Shown piece by piece: positions 1 through 9,773 of a stretch of DNA of 64,000 bases. Location: the NCBI GenBank assembly GCA_033977485.1, contig CM066992.1, forward strand, positions 102,684,140 through 102,748,139, written 5' to 3'. The notes under the pieces are model-generated. The model was not told the DNA's origin. It saw nothing but the letters and a program-made list of their open reading frames with translations, and ran no database searches. Position 1 is the stretch's first letter, and each line of letters opens with the position of its first letter. Position numbers and translations under genes: made by a program. Source of the DNA: Hydrangea macrophylla (lineage: Eukaryota > Streptophyta > Magnoliopsida > Cornales > Hydrangeaceae).

Positions 1-1555
1 CTAAGAACATGTATCTATCAGGCTGGCTGATAATCCTCCCACTACGACGAGGTACTGGTGCGGAAATAGGTGAAGAAGTGGTGTTTTCCTGATTTACATC
101 GTTATTAACTACGGGTTGGACTGAGGGCTCTCCTTCTATCTCTCTAAGATCTATCCTTCCCTTAGGTTTATGGTTCATGATATAATCATCCTCCAAGAAA
201 ATAGCATTCGTACTGACGAACACCTTCTGTTCTCTTGGATCATAAAAATACCATCCATAAGTACCCTTTGGATACCCCACGAAGTAACATACCTCCGATC
301 TAGAATCCAACTTGCTCATCTTTCCTTTTAGCACATGTGCCGGACATCCCCATATCCGGAGATGTTGCAAAGAAGGCTTGCGCCCAATCCACATCTCTCG
401 TGGTGTCCTAGGAACAGATTTGCTTGGTACTAGATTTAGTATGTAAGCAGCGGTTTCCAAAGCATAACCCCAAAGAAATAAAGGTAACTCAGAATAACTC
501 ATCATTGACCTAGTCATGTCTAAAAGAGTCCGATTCCTTCTCTCCGCTACACCATTTTGCTGAGGCGTGCCAGGTGCAGTCAACTGTGACAGAATCCCAT
601 TCTGTACGAGGTGATCAATAAATTCATTAGAGAGGTACTCGCCACCTCGATCAGATCGAATGGCCTTGATATGTGTGCCCAATTGCTTCTCCACTTCAGC
701 CCTAAACTCTTTGAACTTTTCAAAGGCTTCAGACTTGTGCTGCATTAGGTACACATATCCATACCTAGAGTGGTCATCAGTAAATGTTATGAAATACTCA
801 TAACCACCCCTTGCTCTAATATTTATTGGTCCACACACATCAGTATGAACTAATTCCAACAATGCATTGGTTCTATTGCCCTTTGCAGGAAAGGGCCTTT
901 TGGTCATCTTACCCTCTAAACAAGACTCGCAGACTTCTATTGGTTCGAGAACCAAATCGCCTAAGACCCCTTCTTTGACTAGTCTGCCAATCCTATTTAG
1001 ATTGATATGACCAAGCCTCATATGCCAAAGCCTTGTTGGATTAGTGGAAGATCTCTTTCTTTTAGATGGTACAGTTACCACTGAGTTATTAAGTTCCATA
1101 CAAGAATCTTTAGAAATGTTGGGAGTAATCACATATAAACCATTTGATTTAACACCAGAACATATAAAAGAACTATTTCTTTTAATCACAACTTCAGTTC
1201 CAAAATGAAAAGAATAACCATTATTCGATAAATTAGAAACTGAAATTAAATTACGTCTCATTGAAGGGACGTAAAGTACATCTGATAAAATCAAAACTTT
1301 ATTGTCTAGAAATTCTAAAACTACGACTCCTATAGCAACCGCAGAAACGGTTGCGCTAGAACCTAGAGTAAGTACGATTTCCCCATCACTGCACTTCCTG
1401 GTTGATCTGAACCCCTGCAATGAATTACAGATATGGTTAGTCGCACCAGAATCAATGCACCAAGTGTTTGAAGTATCCGTTATAAAACTTACTTCAATCA
1501 CATGTGATTCAATCATACCTTGAACTCTTGTAGCTAAGAATTCTGGACAGTTCCT
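1..1555 (-). CDS. C1 pol, protease and integrase part (partial)
   Basis: Reading the minus strand from 1555 downward in the gag frame gives an open frame to the window edge. Near 1455 it has an aspartic protease motif with D-S-G-A in the context [14 protein letters not shown]-pre-integrase segment follows (WHMRLGH). The integrase zinc-binding cysteines appear as CESC near 925. The catalytic triad is visible as HTDVCGP (about 825), SDRGGEY (about 650) and the glutamate of QQNGVAERR (about 560). The window-edge end reads RRSGRI, typical of the linker between copia integrase and reverse transcriptase. The product would process Gag and insert cDNA, but it can only be made by reading past the stop at 1559. 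It has no start codon of its own because copia pol is translated with gag. Confidence 0.88.
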
Positions 1556-1558
1556 CTT

Positions 1559-2374
1559 CTAGTGGCCCTTCTCACCGCATTGGAAACACTTTCCTTTGCC
1601 TTGGCCACCCACCTTCCCTTTGCCCTTACCTTTTCCCTTAGATTTTGCAATCTTAGGGACCGGTCCAACACTTGAACCTCCAGTGCTAGCCTTCTTCTTC
1701 CCTTTCTTTCCTTTCGGCACAGATCGGGAAGAGGAAGCGCTTTTCTCAACGTTTAAAACGCTGCCCCCAGGTTTGATCACCCCTTCCGCTGCCAATAAAG
1801 AGCTCATCAATTCGCTCATTGAAAAATCCATTTTATTCATATTATAATTCAGTTTAAATTGAGCGAATGATGGCGACAGCGTATTGAGGATCATATCAAC
1901 TTGGGTCTGTGCATCGATGTTGGCACCTAGGGTCTCCAGCTCGTTTAAATAACCAATCATTTTCAAAACATGTTCTTTGACTGGAGTCCCTTCCGACATC
2001 TTAGCACTCATTATCTTCTGCATAGCTACCTGTCTGGCAGGCCTGCCATGCTCCCCAAACATCTTTTTCAGGGATTCGATAATGTCACTGGCGGAATTGT
2101 TCGACTGGTATTGGTGTTGTAACACATTAGCCATAGAAGCCAATATGTAACAACGAGCCATCCCATTCGACTTTTTCCATTTATCGAACTCGCGTCTAGC
2201 AGCAGCCGAAGCATTTGCAGCGGGTTCTTCGGGGCATGGGGTGGTGAGGACATATATGTGATCCTCCGCAGTTAACACGATGTCAAGGTTACGTTTCCAT
2301 TCAGTGTAGTTGTTTCCAGTTAACTTGTTTTGAGTGAGTATGGTGGCAAGTGGACTAAATGCAGATCCAGACAT
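1559..2374 (-). CDS. C1 gag (capsid/nucleocapsid), ends at in-frame stop inside zinc knuckle
   Basis: The 271-codon frame starts MSGSAFSPLATILTQNKL. The N-terminal half is the UBN2-type copia Gag capsid domain. A lysine/glycine-rich basic stretch (about residues 215-258) follows, and then the start of a CCHC nucleocapsid knuckle: CFQCGEKGH at the C-terminus. The next codon is TAG, and the same frame continues beyond it with a basic segment and the last cysteine of the knuckle, then protease. The stop therefore cuts the knuckle between its histidine and last cysteine. In related elements a sense codon, usually tryptophan, stands here, so I read it as a nonsense mutation rather than a designed gag-pol boundary. 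Confidence 0.9.
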   Translation of the reverse strand: MSGSAFSPLATILTQNKLTGNNYTEWKRNLDIVLTAEDHIYVLTTPCPEEPAANASAAARREFDKWKKSNGMARCYILASMANVLQHQYQSNNSASDIIESLKKMFGEHGRPARQVAMQKIMSAKMSEGTPVKEHVLKMIGYLNELETLGANIDAQTQVDMILNTLSPSFAQFKLNYNMNKMDFSMSELMSSLLAAEGVIKPGGSVLNVEKSASSSRSVPKGKKGKKKASTGGSSVGPVPKIAKSKGKGKGKGKVGGQGKGKCFQCGEKGH

Positions 2375-4053
2375 TATGATTTACTGAAAAATCAAAAAAC
2401 AAAATAAATATGGATATCAGAATTTGACAGTTTGAAATAAAAGAATCCTTTTAAAACTCTTATTTTAAAACAAAGTCGCCGGAATATCGAAACGAAAGAA
2501 TAAAGCCTCCGTGTGGTGGTCAATGTTCGATCTTTCAATTTATCATAACTTATCCGCTATGCAACTCTTGCAAAACAAGTTATGACTTCCGAACCTATTT
2601 GATCTCTAAGTTTCTGAATAATGCCCCGTGTGGGATCCCTTATCCATAGCTTAGCTAGTGTGTACCATTAACTAGGATCCAATCACAACCGTCTCAAGTA
2701 GCGCCTCCGTATGGTGGTCACCCTCTAACACGTCTGATTGATCCTTATCAAAAGAAGTTCACATCTAGTAACCAATGAGTAATGCATCCTCCGTATGGAA
2801 TGATCACCCCTGGCGAGGTGACACAGAATGCATCACTCATCTTACAGTGAACCGTTAATGGAAGATCGTGGGTGTAATTAATAAGACCCTCTCCCACTAG
2901 ATTTAGTAAAAAAGGATTTTGCTTTTTGAGAAAATCTGTTTCTACACACTTCCCATAAACATCTAATGTTTACTAATGTGTTGAAAACGGTTTTTGAATT
3001 TTATTTTAGAAAACTTGTTTTGCGTGCATGCAACAATGTATTATACGCCAATCACAAACAAAGCACATAAAACAAAAAACTAAAATGAAATAAAAGACAT
3101 CCAAACGATGCCTCTATCTCCCATGGCTCTATCTCCATAGAACCTGCTTTTGGTTTGATCGCCTCCAGCTCCATCTTCATGGACAACGGCTCCTTGCTCC
3201 ATCTTTATGGATATTCTAATTCTATTACATTGAACCTATGCCTCTTTTGAAGCTTACAATTTATCTAGAAATAGAAATAGCAACAACAAAATAAAAGGCT
3301 AGGGAAACCGGTGCGACTTTCCTTTTCGTAGGATTGAAGTCGCAGCGCCCTTTACATATGCCTTAAAACCAAACCAAACTTAAAACAACACACCAATCTA
3401 AAACATTCAAACACAAAATTAAATGCTCTTGGCGCCATGGGAGATAGCGACTAATCTTTTGCTGCAAAAGGTTAGTTGAACACACATCCACGCATATATA
3501 AAACAAAATAAAACTATTGGAACCCTTAATTGATTCACACAGTATATAAACTCTTTACATACTGAATTAGAACTCAAAACAGCATCTAACTTCTCTGTCA
3601 TAGTTCGATCGATCGAAGCCCGTTCGATCGCTCGAACCTTCGATCGATTGAACATTGTTCAATCGCTTGAACATTCTGTTTCACATAATGATTTGAAAAT
3701 TTTACAGAATATTTTAAAATTAAAGTTTTTAATTTCAAAACTCTTTAATACTGTGAAACAAAGATCCTGACAAAGAGTCTGTCTCGATCGATCGAACTCT
3801 ATTCGATCGCTCGAACACCAGAAGGTTTCGATCGATCGAAATCTGTTCGATCGGTCGAGTACAGAGAGTTCGATCGATCGAGACTACTTCGATCGATCGA
3901 ACCCATCTTGCATCCAATGCAATCACAGATTTGTATACTGCTGCGATAACACTGCAGAAACAGATCTGTGACGATGCAGTTTCAAAAACAGTTCTAAAAT
4001 CAACATACAAATCAAAATAGTGTTCCAAAAAACGCATCTATAGATCCAAACGA
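2375..4053 (-). other. C1 untranslated leader between primer site and gag
   Basis: About 1.7 kb without a credible protein. It holds imperfect repeats of a block containing CCTCCGTATGGTGGTCA (near 2508, 2704 and 2787) and, nearer the primer site, palindromic TCGATCGA arrays. The small frames here that encode repeats of S-I-D-R or R-S-I-E are translations of those arrays. Confidence 0.7.
3603..3905. repeat. Palindromic TTCGATCGATCGAA array in C1 leader
   Basis: Two clusters (about 3605-3665 and 3784-3905) contain roughly eight exact or one-mismatch copies of a 10-14 bp self-complementary motif built on TCGATCGA, spaced 14-35 bp. The same motif recurs in the LTR beside the TATA box. Confidence 0.85.
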
Positions 4054-4070
4054 GCGTGGCTCTGATACCA
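4054..4070 (-). other. C1 primer-binding site for initiator tRNA-Met
   Basis: The minus strand reads TGGTATCAGAGCCACGC directly downstream of the LTR with a 2-nt gap. This matches the complement of the 3' end of plant initiator tRNA-Met. Confidence 0.9.
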
Positions 4071-4417
4071 ATTGTTGGAAAAACAGGTTTAAATGGAAAG
4101 TTTAAACGCGCAGCGGAAAAATCAAGTTATGAAACTTTATTGGCATGCCTGGATCTACTACTCGTCAATTCTACAGATACGCACAAGAGGGGACACGAGT
4201 TATACCTTAGTGTCTTGAACCCAATTCTGATCTTCAACTTCCAGCAGCCTCCACTAGATGATCTTCACCCTTATGACTCCTGCGGATGCCTGCCAGAAAG
4301 ACTAGGGTTGGTGGGAACCCTAATGGAGAGGATAGAGAAGGTTTTGGGACTCCAAAACAGTTTCTGCAGCTTCTGACGTTCAAAACGACGAACAACTTTT
4401 TCCAGAACGCAGCTGCC

Positions 4418-4427
4418 CTATTTATAG
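4418..4427 (-). promoter_or_regulatory. Probable C1 LTR TATA box
   Basis: The minus strand reads CTATAAATAG, a near-consensus plant TATA box, about 350 bp from the inner LTR end. Transcription would start near 4390 and give an RNA leader of about 2 kb before gag. Confidence 0.65.
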
Positions 4428-4446
4428 ATTCCCAGAACCGACCTAG

Positions 4447-4562
4447 ACTTCGAGCGATCGAAGTGCCTTCGATCGATCGAACATTCGATCGATCGAACCA
4501 TCTTCGATCGATCGAACCTTCAGACTTCAATCGATCGAAACATCTTCGATCGATCGAACCTG
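4447..4562. repeat. Promoter-proximal TCGATCGA palindrome array in C1 LTR
   Basis: Six copies of TTCGATCGATCGAAC or one-base variants lie 20-140 bp upstream of the LTR TATA box. Each is an almost perfect palindrome. Confidence 0.85.
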
Positions 4563-5583
4563 TCTGGACATCATCCTCAAGCATCTTTCCAAGCATCCTG
4601 GCGGAGCTAAGAGTGGGACCTCCTAGGCTCTTTATTGTTGGCTCAGACCAGTTTGTTAATTACCATGACCAAACTCTTTGATCAGCAAACTAACTAACTG
4701 GTCAGTTAAAGTTTACTCCACTATAAAACGATAACTGAACTCCAACGCAAAAGAACATATCCGAAGCGATAACTAGACTTGTATGGTGTACTAATGTCCC
4801 TCTACCGTCAGCATTCGTAATCATATTCAGGTAATCGGATAACTGTTACTGTCAACCTGAATCATGATTACTTCTTGTATTCCTTGAGTCCCATTCACCT
4901 CTCATGATTACCAAACATGTTGATAACTCTTATCAACAAGACTGCAGTACTCAGTAATCGACTTGGTGACATTCTCAAGGGAATGCTTACTCTGAAACAG
5001 AGGGTAGATTCTATCTTGACAATGCATGTTCACAACCCTATGAACATGACATACCCAAGATACCCAGGTGTTGATCTTTTATAGACCTCACTGATTGGTA
5101 AATCAAAGCAGTCATATCCACAGTCTGTGTTCATAATCGTCTCAAGATTGAGAACACGTACCTTATACAAGTTATGAGTTCCTATTGACTGTTTGACAGT
5201 CTTAAGCGTCAATAGGAAACTCAGGTCCGTCAATGCACTATAAGCACTAGCATATCAACTAAGAGCTACACTCTAGTGATTGAGATTAATCACTCCATCC
5301 AATGGTAGTTAATTATGCTACAGTGTAGACTTGATGAGGTATCCAGTCTCATCATCCACTGTGACACATTCTAAGTATTAAAGAATAGTAATTCGTATCT
5401 CACTTGTGTGCATCTCATACACACACGAATTACTTACTATAATACTTAAGGATAAACAATCATCTCATGAAAAGAACATACACAATAAAATGTAAAGCTG
5501 ATATCCATATATTAAAATGTCAATGTCTCATACAGAAAGTAATGGTTTGAGGGCACAAACCCAACATTAAGAACCTCCAAGAT

Positions 5584-7209
5584 TGTTGGAGAGATTTATT
5601 TTATTTTTGGACATAACTTCAATACATTCCAAGAATACCTTGGAAGTATTGAGGTTATGATCATCATCTATCAAACATGTTTTTGAGGTCAAGAGCTACT
5701 ATCCATAAGGATTCACTCACCCCAAACTTCATGTCATCACTTAGATGATGATGAACTAGTAAGTAAATAAAGAAAAGAAAAAAGAAATGAGATAAGGAGA
5801 GATGAACATATATATAATCAAAGCAAGTAAATAGCAATCAATAGATGATAATCAATGTGATTTTGGACTTGTAGCTTGGTGTTTCACTCATAGATTTTGA
5901 CATTTGGACATGGAAGTAGCTTCCTATCTCATGAATGCTCAAGAATGAGGGTTGGAGTGGACTTTGAATGTGAAGTATATAGAAGGATGATGGAAGAAAA
6001 CAAGAATAAAACTCACTTTCTTATGGAAAATCAATGGGAGAAGCTCCCTTTCTCTCTTCTAAACCTATCTCTATCTCTCTTCTTCTCTACAACTTTTTAA
6101 GCTTTGCACTTGGCCCCCCTAAAATGAAGAGCAATGGGGGGTTTAAATAGGCCAATTTGGGGTGGTTTTGGAGTTTTAGAAGTACTCCCATTGGTCCCAA
6201 ACAACTGTGAACATAAAACTATGTCGTTTTGGCTTTCAATTAATCAAATTGGACCCCCAAAAAAATTACAAAAATGGACTCTGCGAGGGATGAGTGCCGC
6301 GGCGGCACTGGGCCAGTGCCGCGGCGGCAGTGGGCCAGTGCCGCGGCGGCACTGCTCCTCAGAAGCCCAGAAAATTACGTTTAGGCCCCCAGAGGTTCTG
6401 GTATTCGCGAAAAGGCCCTATTTCGTCCGAAATTCACAGAAAATGCATACGAACTCCAAATTGAGGTTGTGATATACCGTTGGAAAGGTAATGGAGTCTA
6501 CTTTACATAAAAAATAGTTCGGGGATAGGTCACTTTGAAAAGTTTTGCGGTATTCGCGATAAATGCTGATTTGATCGCCTTTTTCGCCTTCGGAAATTCA
6601 AAATAAATTCGTTTTAAATCCAGGAATTATGTGCGATATACCGTTGGAAAGCTATTGACCTCTAGTATCCATGAAAAATATTTGAAAATTGTTTCAGTGC
6701 CCCGATTCCAAAGTCAAATCTTGGTCAAACTGGTCAAACCTGGGATTCCCGAGAAATTCTGGGAACCTCCGGGAGTTCCCGGGAGCTGATGTTTTCGCTC
6801 GATTTTCTTTTGGAACTTGTTTTAATACTTTTCTCATGATTTAGAATGATTCTGGTGAATTCGGACGATTTCGGTCAAACTTGGTCAAACCTGGTCAAAC
6901 CTTGGTCAAACCGGTCAACGGGGACTTTCCGGGAGCTTTCGGGACTTCCGGGGGTCTCTGGGAGCTAACGATTTCACCCGATTTTCTCTTAAAAACTCAT
7001 TTTATCGCTTTTCTTACAACGTAGCATGTTTCCAGAACTTCGGGACCAAATCTGGGAGTCTTCGGGCTTTCAGGGGCATTTTGGTCAATCTGAGCATTCT
7101 GAGAGATAGAGCTGACTTCCAGGAGTCCTTTTGAGTCTTTTACGATCATTGTGAACCACCAAGCTATGGGTCTCCTAAATCTGATAGCCGACAAAATGGG
7201 GTGTCTACA
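5584..7209 (-). mobile_element. Probable LTR of another retrotransposon family (solo or remnant)
   Basis: The minus strand begins TGTAGACACCCCATTTTG at 7209, a start seen in plant LTR retrotransposons, and a CCAACA end can be placed at 5584. A TATA-like TATTTAAA lies near 6141-6148, followed by a GA-rich stretch like a 5' untranslated region. Repeated GGTCAAAC strings and two copies of ATACCGTTGGAAAG lie inside. No protein is encoded. Flanks give no clear 5-bp target duplication, so the left end is uncertain, and no primer site is seen. Confidence 0.5.
6297..6355. repeat. GCCGCGGCGGCAC tandem palindrome array
   Basis: Three copies of GCCGCGGCGGCA separated by a 9-nt spacer (CTGGGCCAGT or similar). 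The block is strongly GC-rich in otherwise AT-rich DNA and is self-complementary (CCGCGG, CTGGGCCAG). Confidence 0.85.
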
Positions 7210-9324
7210 GATGTAATGAAGTATGTTGCTGTGCAGGGGTGTGTAAATGTCCAAGCAGTTTGCTTAGCCCATCTATACCATCTATTTTTTTTATTTGTTT
7301 TTAATTTTGTTACGTATTCTACACTTGAATTTATTTGTTACATATTCTACACTTTCAAGAATGAAAATTTTAATTTTATTTTATTTGTTACGTATTCTAC
7401 ACTTTTAAAATTTTTTCCTTTCTAAAAAAGCTTTGCCAATGAATTTCTGTTTTCTCTTTTATTTCTTCATTTTTAGAAACACATAGAACCCTTCTTCATC
7501 TTTTGGGAACAAGACAAAGTAATCCTTATATCACCATTTAATTGGAAAATGAAGTCAAAACTTATCGAAAAGTTTAAAAGTATTTTAGTAAATACCTTTT
7601 TTTGTTAAATGATTTTCCTTTCAAAACTTGATAAATCTACAAATATGTGGATTACTACACATCATGTTATAGTTACTAGGTCATTATAGGTTTCAAGCAT
7701 AGGAGATATATATATATATATATAGTCAGGTAGGTCATAAGAGAATCCATTATTAATTGTAAAGTTGTAGGGCTGAAACAAAATTTTGGTTTCTTTCCAA
7801 CATATTTACTGGACTGCAAGGAACAATCAGTGATTCTGATTGTACTTTGTCCATGAAGAAATTCCCACTTCACATAGAAGACATACATAACCATATAGGC
7901 AGATTCGCACATCGCATATTTTGTCCTATCTTGAACATGATCAGTTTTTCCATGGCCAAATTCTTTCGATCTAATTGAATTGATTTTCTCAAAGTTCAAA
8001 TTGAACTTTGATTTGTAACAGTCATGCCTTGATGCATGAATTGATAATCTATTATTTTGAAAGAGTAAGGCCAATTAGGGAGAACACACTTCTTTATTAC
8101 ACAGTAGGAATCTATGTGGCAATTGAATTTAGCACTAAAAGGGCCCTCAATAGCAAATTTAAGCCAAATCCAATGGTGCCTGGTCCGTCAATAATTTGTA
8201 TAAAATTAAGCTATACGTGATTATCAAATCATCAACCTACAACACTCCATAAACTGCTACAACCTTCTCATTCAGATTAATTTCAACAAAGTTAATTGTG
8301 CAAGTTCTTTCGCTTCGGCCATAGATTCTAAGGGGTTTTTTTATTGTAATTTCTAGATTTGTGTGATTGTTTGTTTTAATGACTATATAGGGAGTTTATG
8401 TTTCTTCTAATTGGCAGTCTTGGGTTATATTTTTTAATGTGTTTTAAGTGTTCGAGTAGAAATGTCTGACTCAAGTAAGGGATTGAAAATTTTGGTTTCA
8501 AAAAATTATGTGCCTGAAGTGTATTGAAATTTGGGCCAATTGGGTGTAGCCTGAAGTAAAAAAATTTCCCATTTGCTTGCTACATTAGCTATGAATTTCA
8601 TGACTTGTAAGGTGTGGCTTGGTGATTATCCAGCCGATTGTCACCACTTGATGGTAGCAAACCATGTTTCAATTTCTTGATTCAATGAAGTTCTCTTTTC
8701 TATCCAAAAAATTAAAAAATTGTTGGTGGGTCCAATAAAAGACTTTAGGAATCAACAAAGCAAGAATGGGAATAAAAGAGAACCAAATTCACACTTTTGG
8801 ATGATAGTACTGGTCATGTCTTTCTCATACAGAATAGTCCAATGTGTGTTCATTAGACCATGTACTGCATCTTCATGGCATTGAAATTAGATTTAACAGT
8901 TCTGTAATTTTTTATTTTTATAATTCCACTCTACTATCCTTAATTGTTTTAAGGGTTTTTTTTTTAAAAAAAAAAATACACGATGATTTATTGGAGTTTT
9001 GATTTTGACTATGCTATGTAACAGGGGCATAGTGTTAATTATTTGGTCACCTAATTTGATGTCTAACTATGTTGGAAAGCTATAGAATGTATTTAGAAGC
9101 GAATAGACACAATCGACATTACTAATGCTACTTGGTGTGAGTTGTGGAACCATTCCACTATGTTTTTCATTTACTGACATTGCTTAGTTGCTAGACACCA
9201 GTTTTGTGTTCAATTGAGTTTCCTTGATTTTTTGTTATCAAAATGCAAGTTTATTTTTAACTATTGGACTACAGCTATAAATGGAGGAGACTTTTTTTGT
9301 TGATCCTTCATTTAATTTTTGTAG
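7210..9324. other. No gene recognised
   Basis: AT-rich sequence with short (TA)n runs and no frame that resembles a protein. Its right end carries a splice-acceptor-like TTTTTGTAG that precedes the helicase exon fragment. Confidence 0.6.
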
Positions 9325-9432
9325 GGGGTATATATGTTGGAATTCACAGTTTTGGTTTCAGAGAGATTACCTTTTGAAGCTAGAGCTTCTACGTGCTATT
9401 GTAGACTCAGGATTTGACCATCCTCAACAAAG
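9325..9432 (+). pseudogene. UAP56/DEAD-box RNA helicase exon fragment, frameshifted
   Basis: One exon is recognisable: after an acceptor-like TTTTTGTAG the DNA encodes GY, then in a shifted frame VGIHSFGFR, then in another frame DYLLKLELLRAIVDSGFDHP. Plant UAP56 (mRNA export and splicing helicase of the TREX complex) has this block upstream of its Q motif. Small insertions, which I place at about 4 nt and 2 nt, break the frame, and the expected donor after HP is degraded. No other exon of the gene is visible on either side. The retained acceptor suggests a copy of genomic DNA rather than of mRNA. The downstream Helitron 3' end at 14819 makes Helitron capture possible, but this is inference. 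Confidence 0.75.
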
Positions 9433-9470
9433 GCAATATACCTTCTCATTTAGTAATTCTTTCATTGGTT

Positions 9471-9475
9471 GAATA
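9471..9475. repeat. C2 target-site duplication, left copy (GAATA)
   Basis: GAATA at 9471-9475 matches GAATA at 14301-14305, directly outside both LTRs. Confidence 0.95.
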
Positions 9476-9773
9476 TAAAGTAAAACAGATCAACTTTGTT
9501 TATGGCTTCAAAACCACACAACAAAACGTGGTAGTATCTCTATATTATATATTCAACATTAGACCACAATCATGGGTCAGTTACACAGCAAATGAATACA
9601 TTAAATATACAATAAAGAATGAGTAGTTTAAGGCATTGGACTTGGGATCAAGTGTTGACCCAATCTTGAGGAGTTGGTGAAGCAATCACGTGGGATCAAA
9701 TGATGACCCACTTTGATGAATTGTTGGAGTAGATACAACCTTGATTTGGGAACTCAAATTGGTTAGTCTATCA
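9476..9773 (-). mobile_element. C2 3' LTR
   Basis: 298 bp. In element orientation it begins TGATAG and ends CTTTA, so it lacks the usual terminal CA. The last ~29 codons of the polyprotein and its stop codon lie inside this LTR. Confidence 0.95.

Larger units (their letters stand above)
1..5566 (-). mobile_element. Ty1/copia LTR retrotransposon C1, 5' two-thirds, truncated by window edge
   Basis: On the minus strand the order is LTR, initiator tRNA-Met primer site, long leader, gag, protease, integrase, which is the Ty1/copia order with integrase before reverse transcriptase. The reverse transcriptase, RNase H and other LTR lie beyond position 1. The LTR is bounded by TGTTGG and CCAACA. The flank just outside the LTR is TTAAG (5567-5571), but the partner target duplication is out of view. 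The copy carries at least one nonsense codon in gag, so it is probably non-autonomous. Confidence 0.93.
4073..5566 (-). mobile_element. C1 5' LTR (1494 bp)
   Basis: Bounded by TGTTGG and CCAACA, which are perfect 6-bp inverted ends, with the primer site abutting the inner end. A TATA box lies at 4418-4427, and TCGATCGA palindromes lie immediately upstream of it. The other LTR is outside the window, so insertion age cannot be estimated. Confidence 0.9.

Noticed and set aside
3735..4681. Frames with repeated SIDR/RSIE residues
   Set aside because: They translate the TCGATCGA palindrome arrays in the C1 leader and LTR.
5579..7214. A 5-bp target duplication for the 5584-7209 LTR
   Set aside because: The flanks (AAGAT and GATGT) do not match. 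Shifting the ends gives only partial matches.
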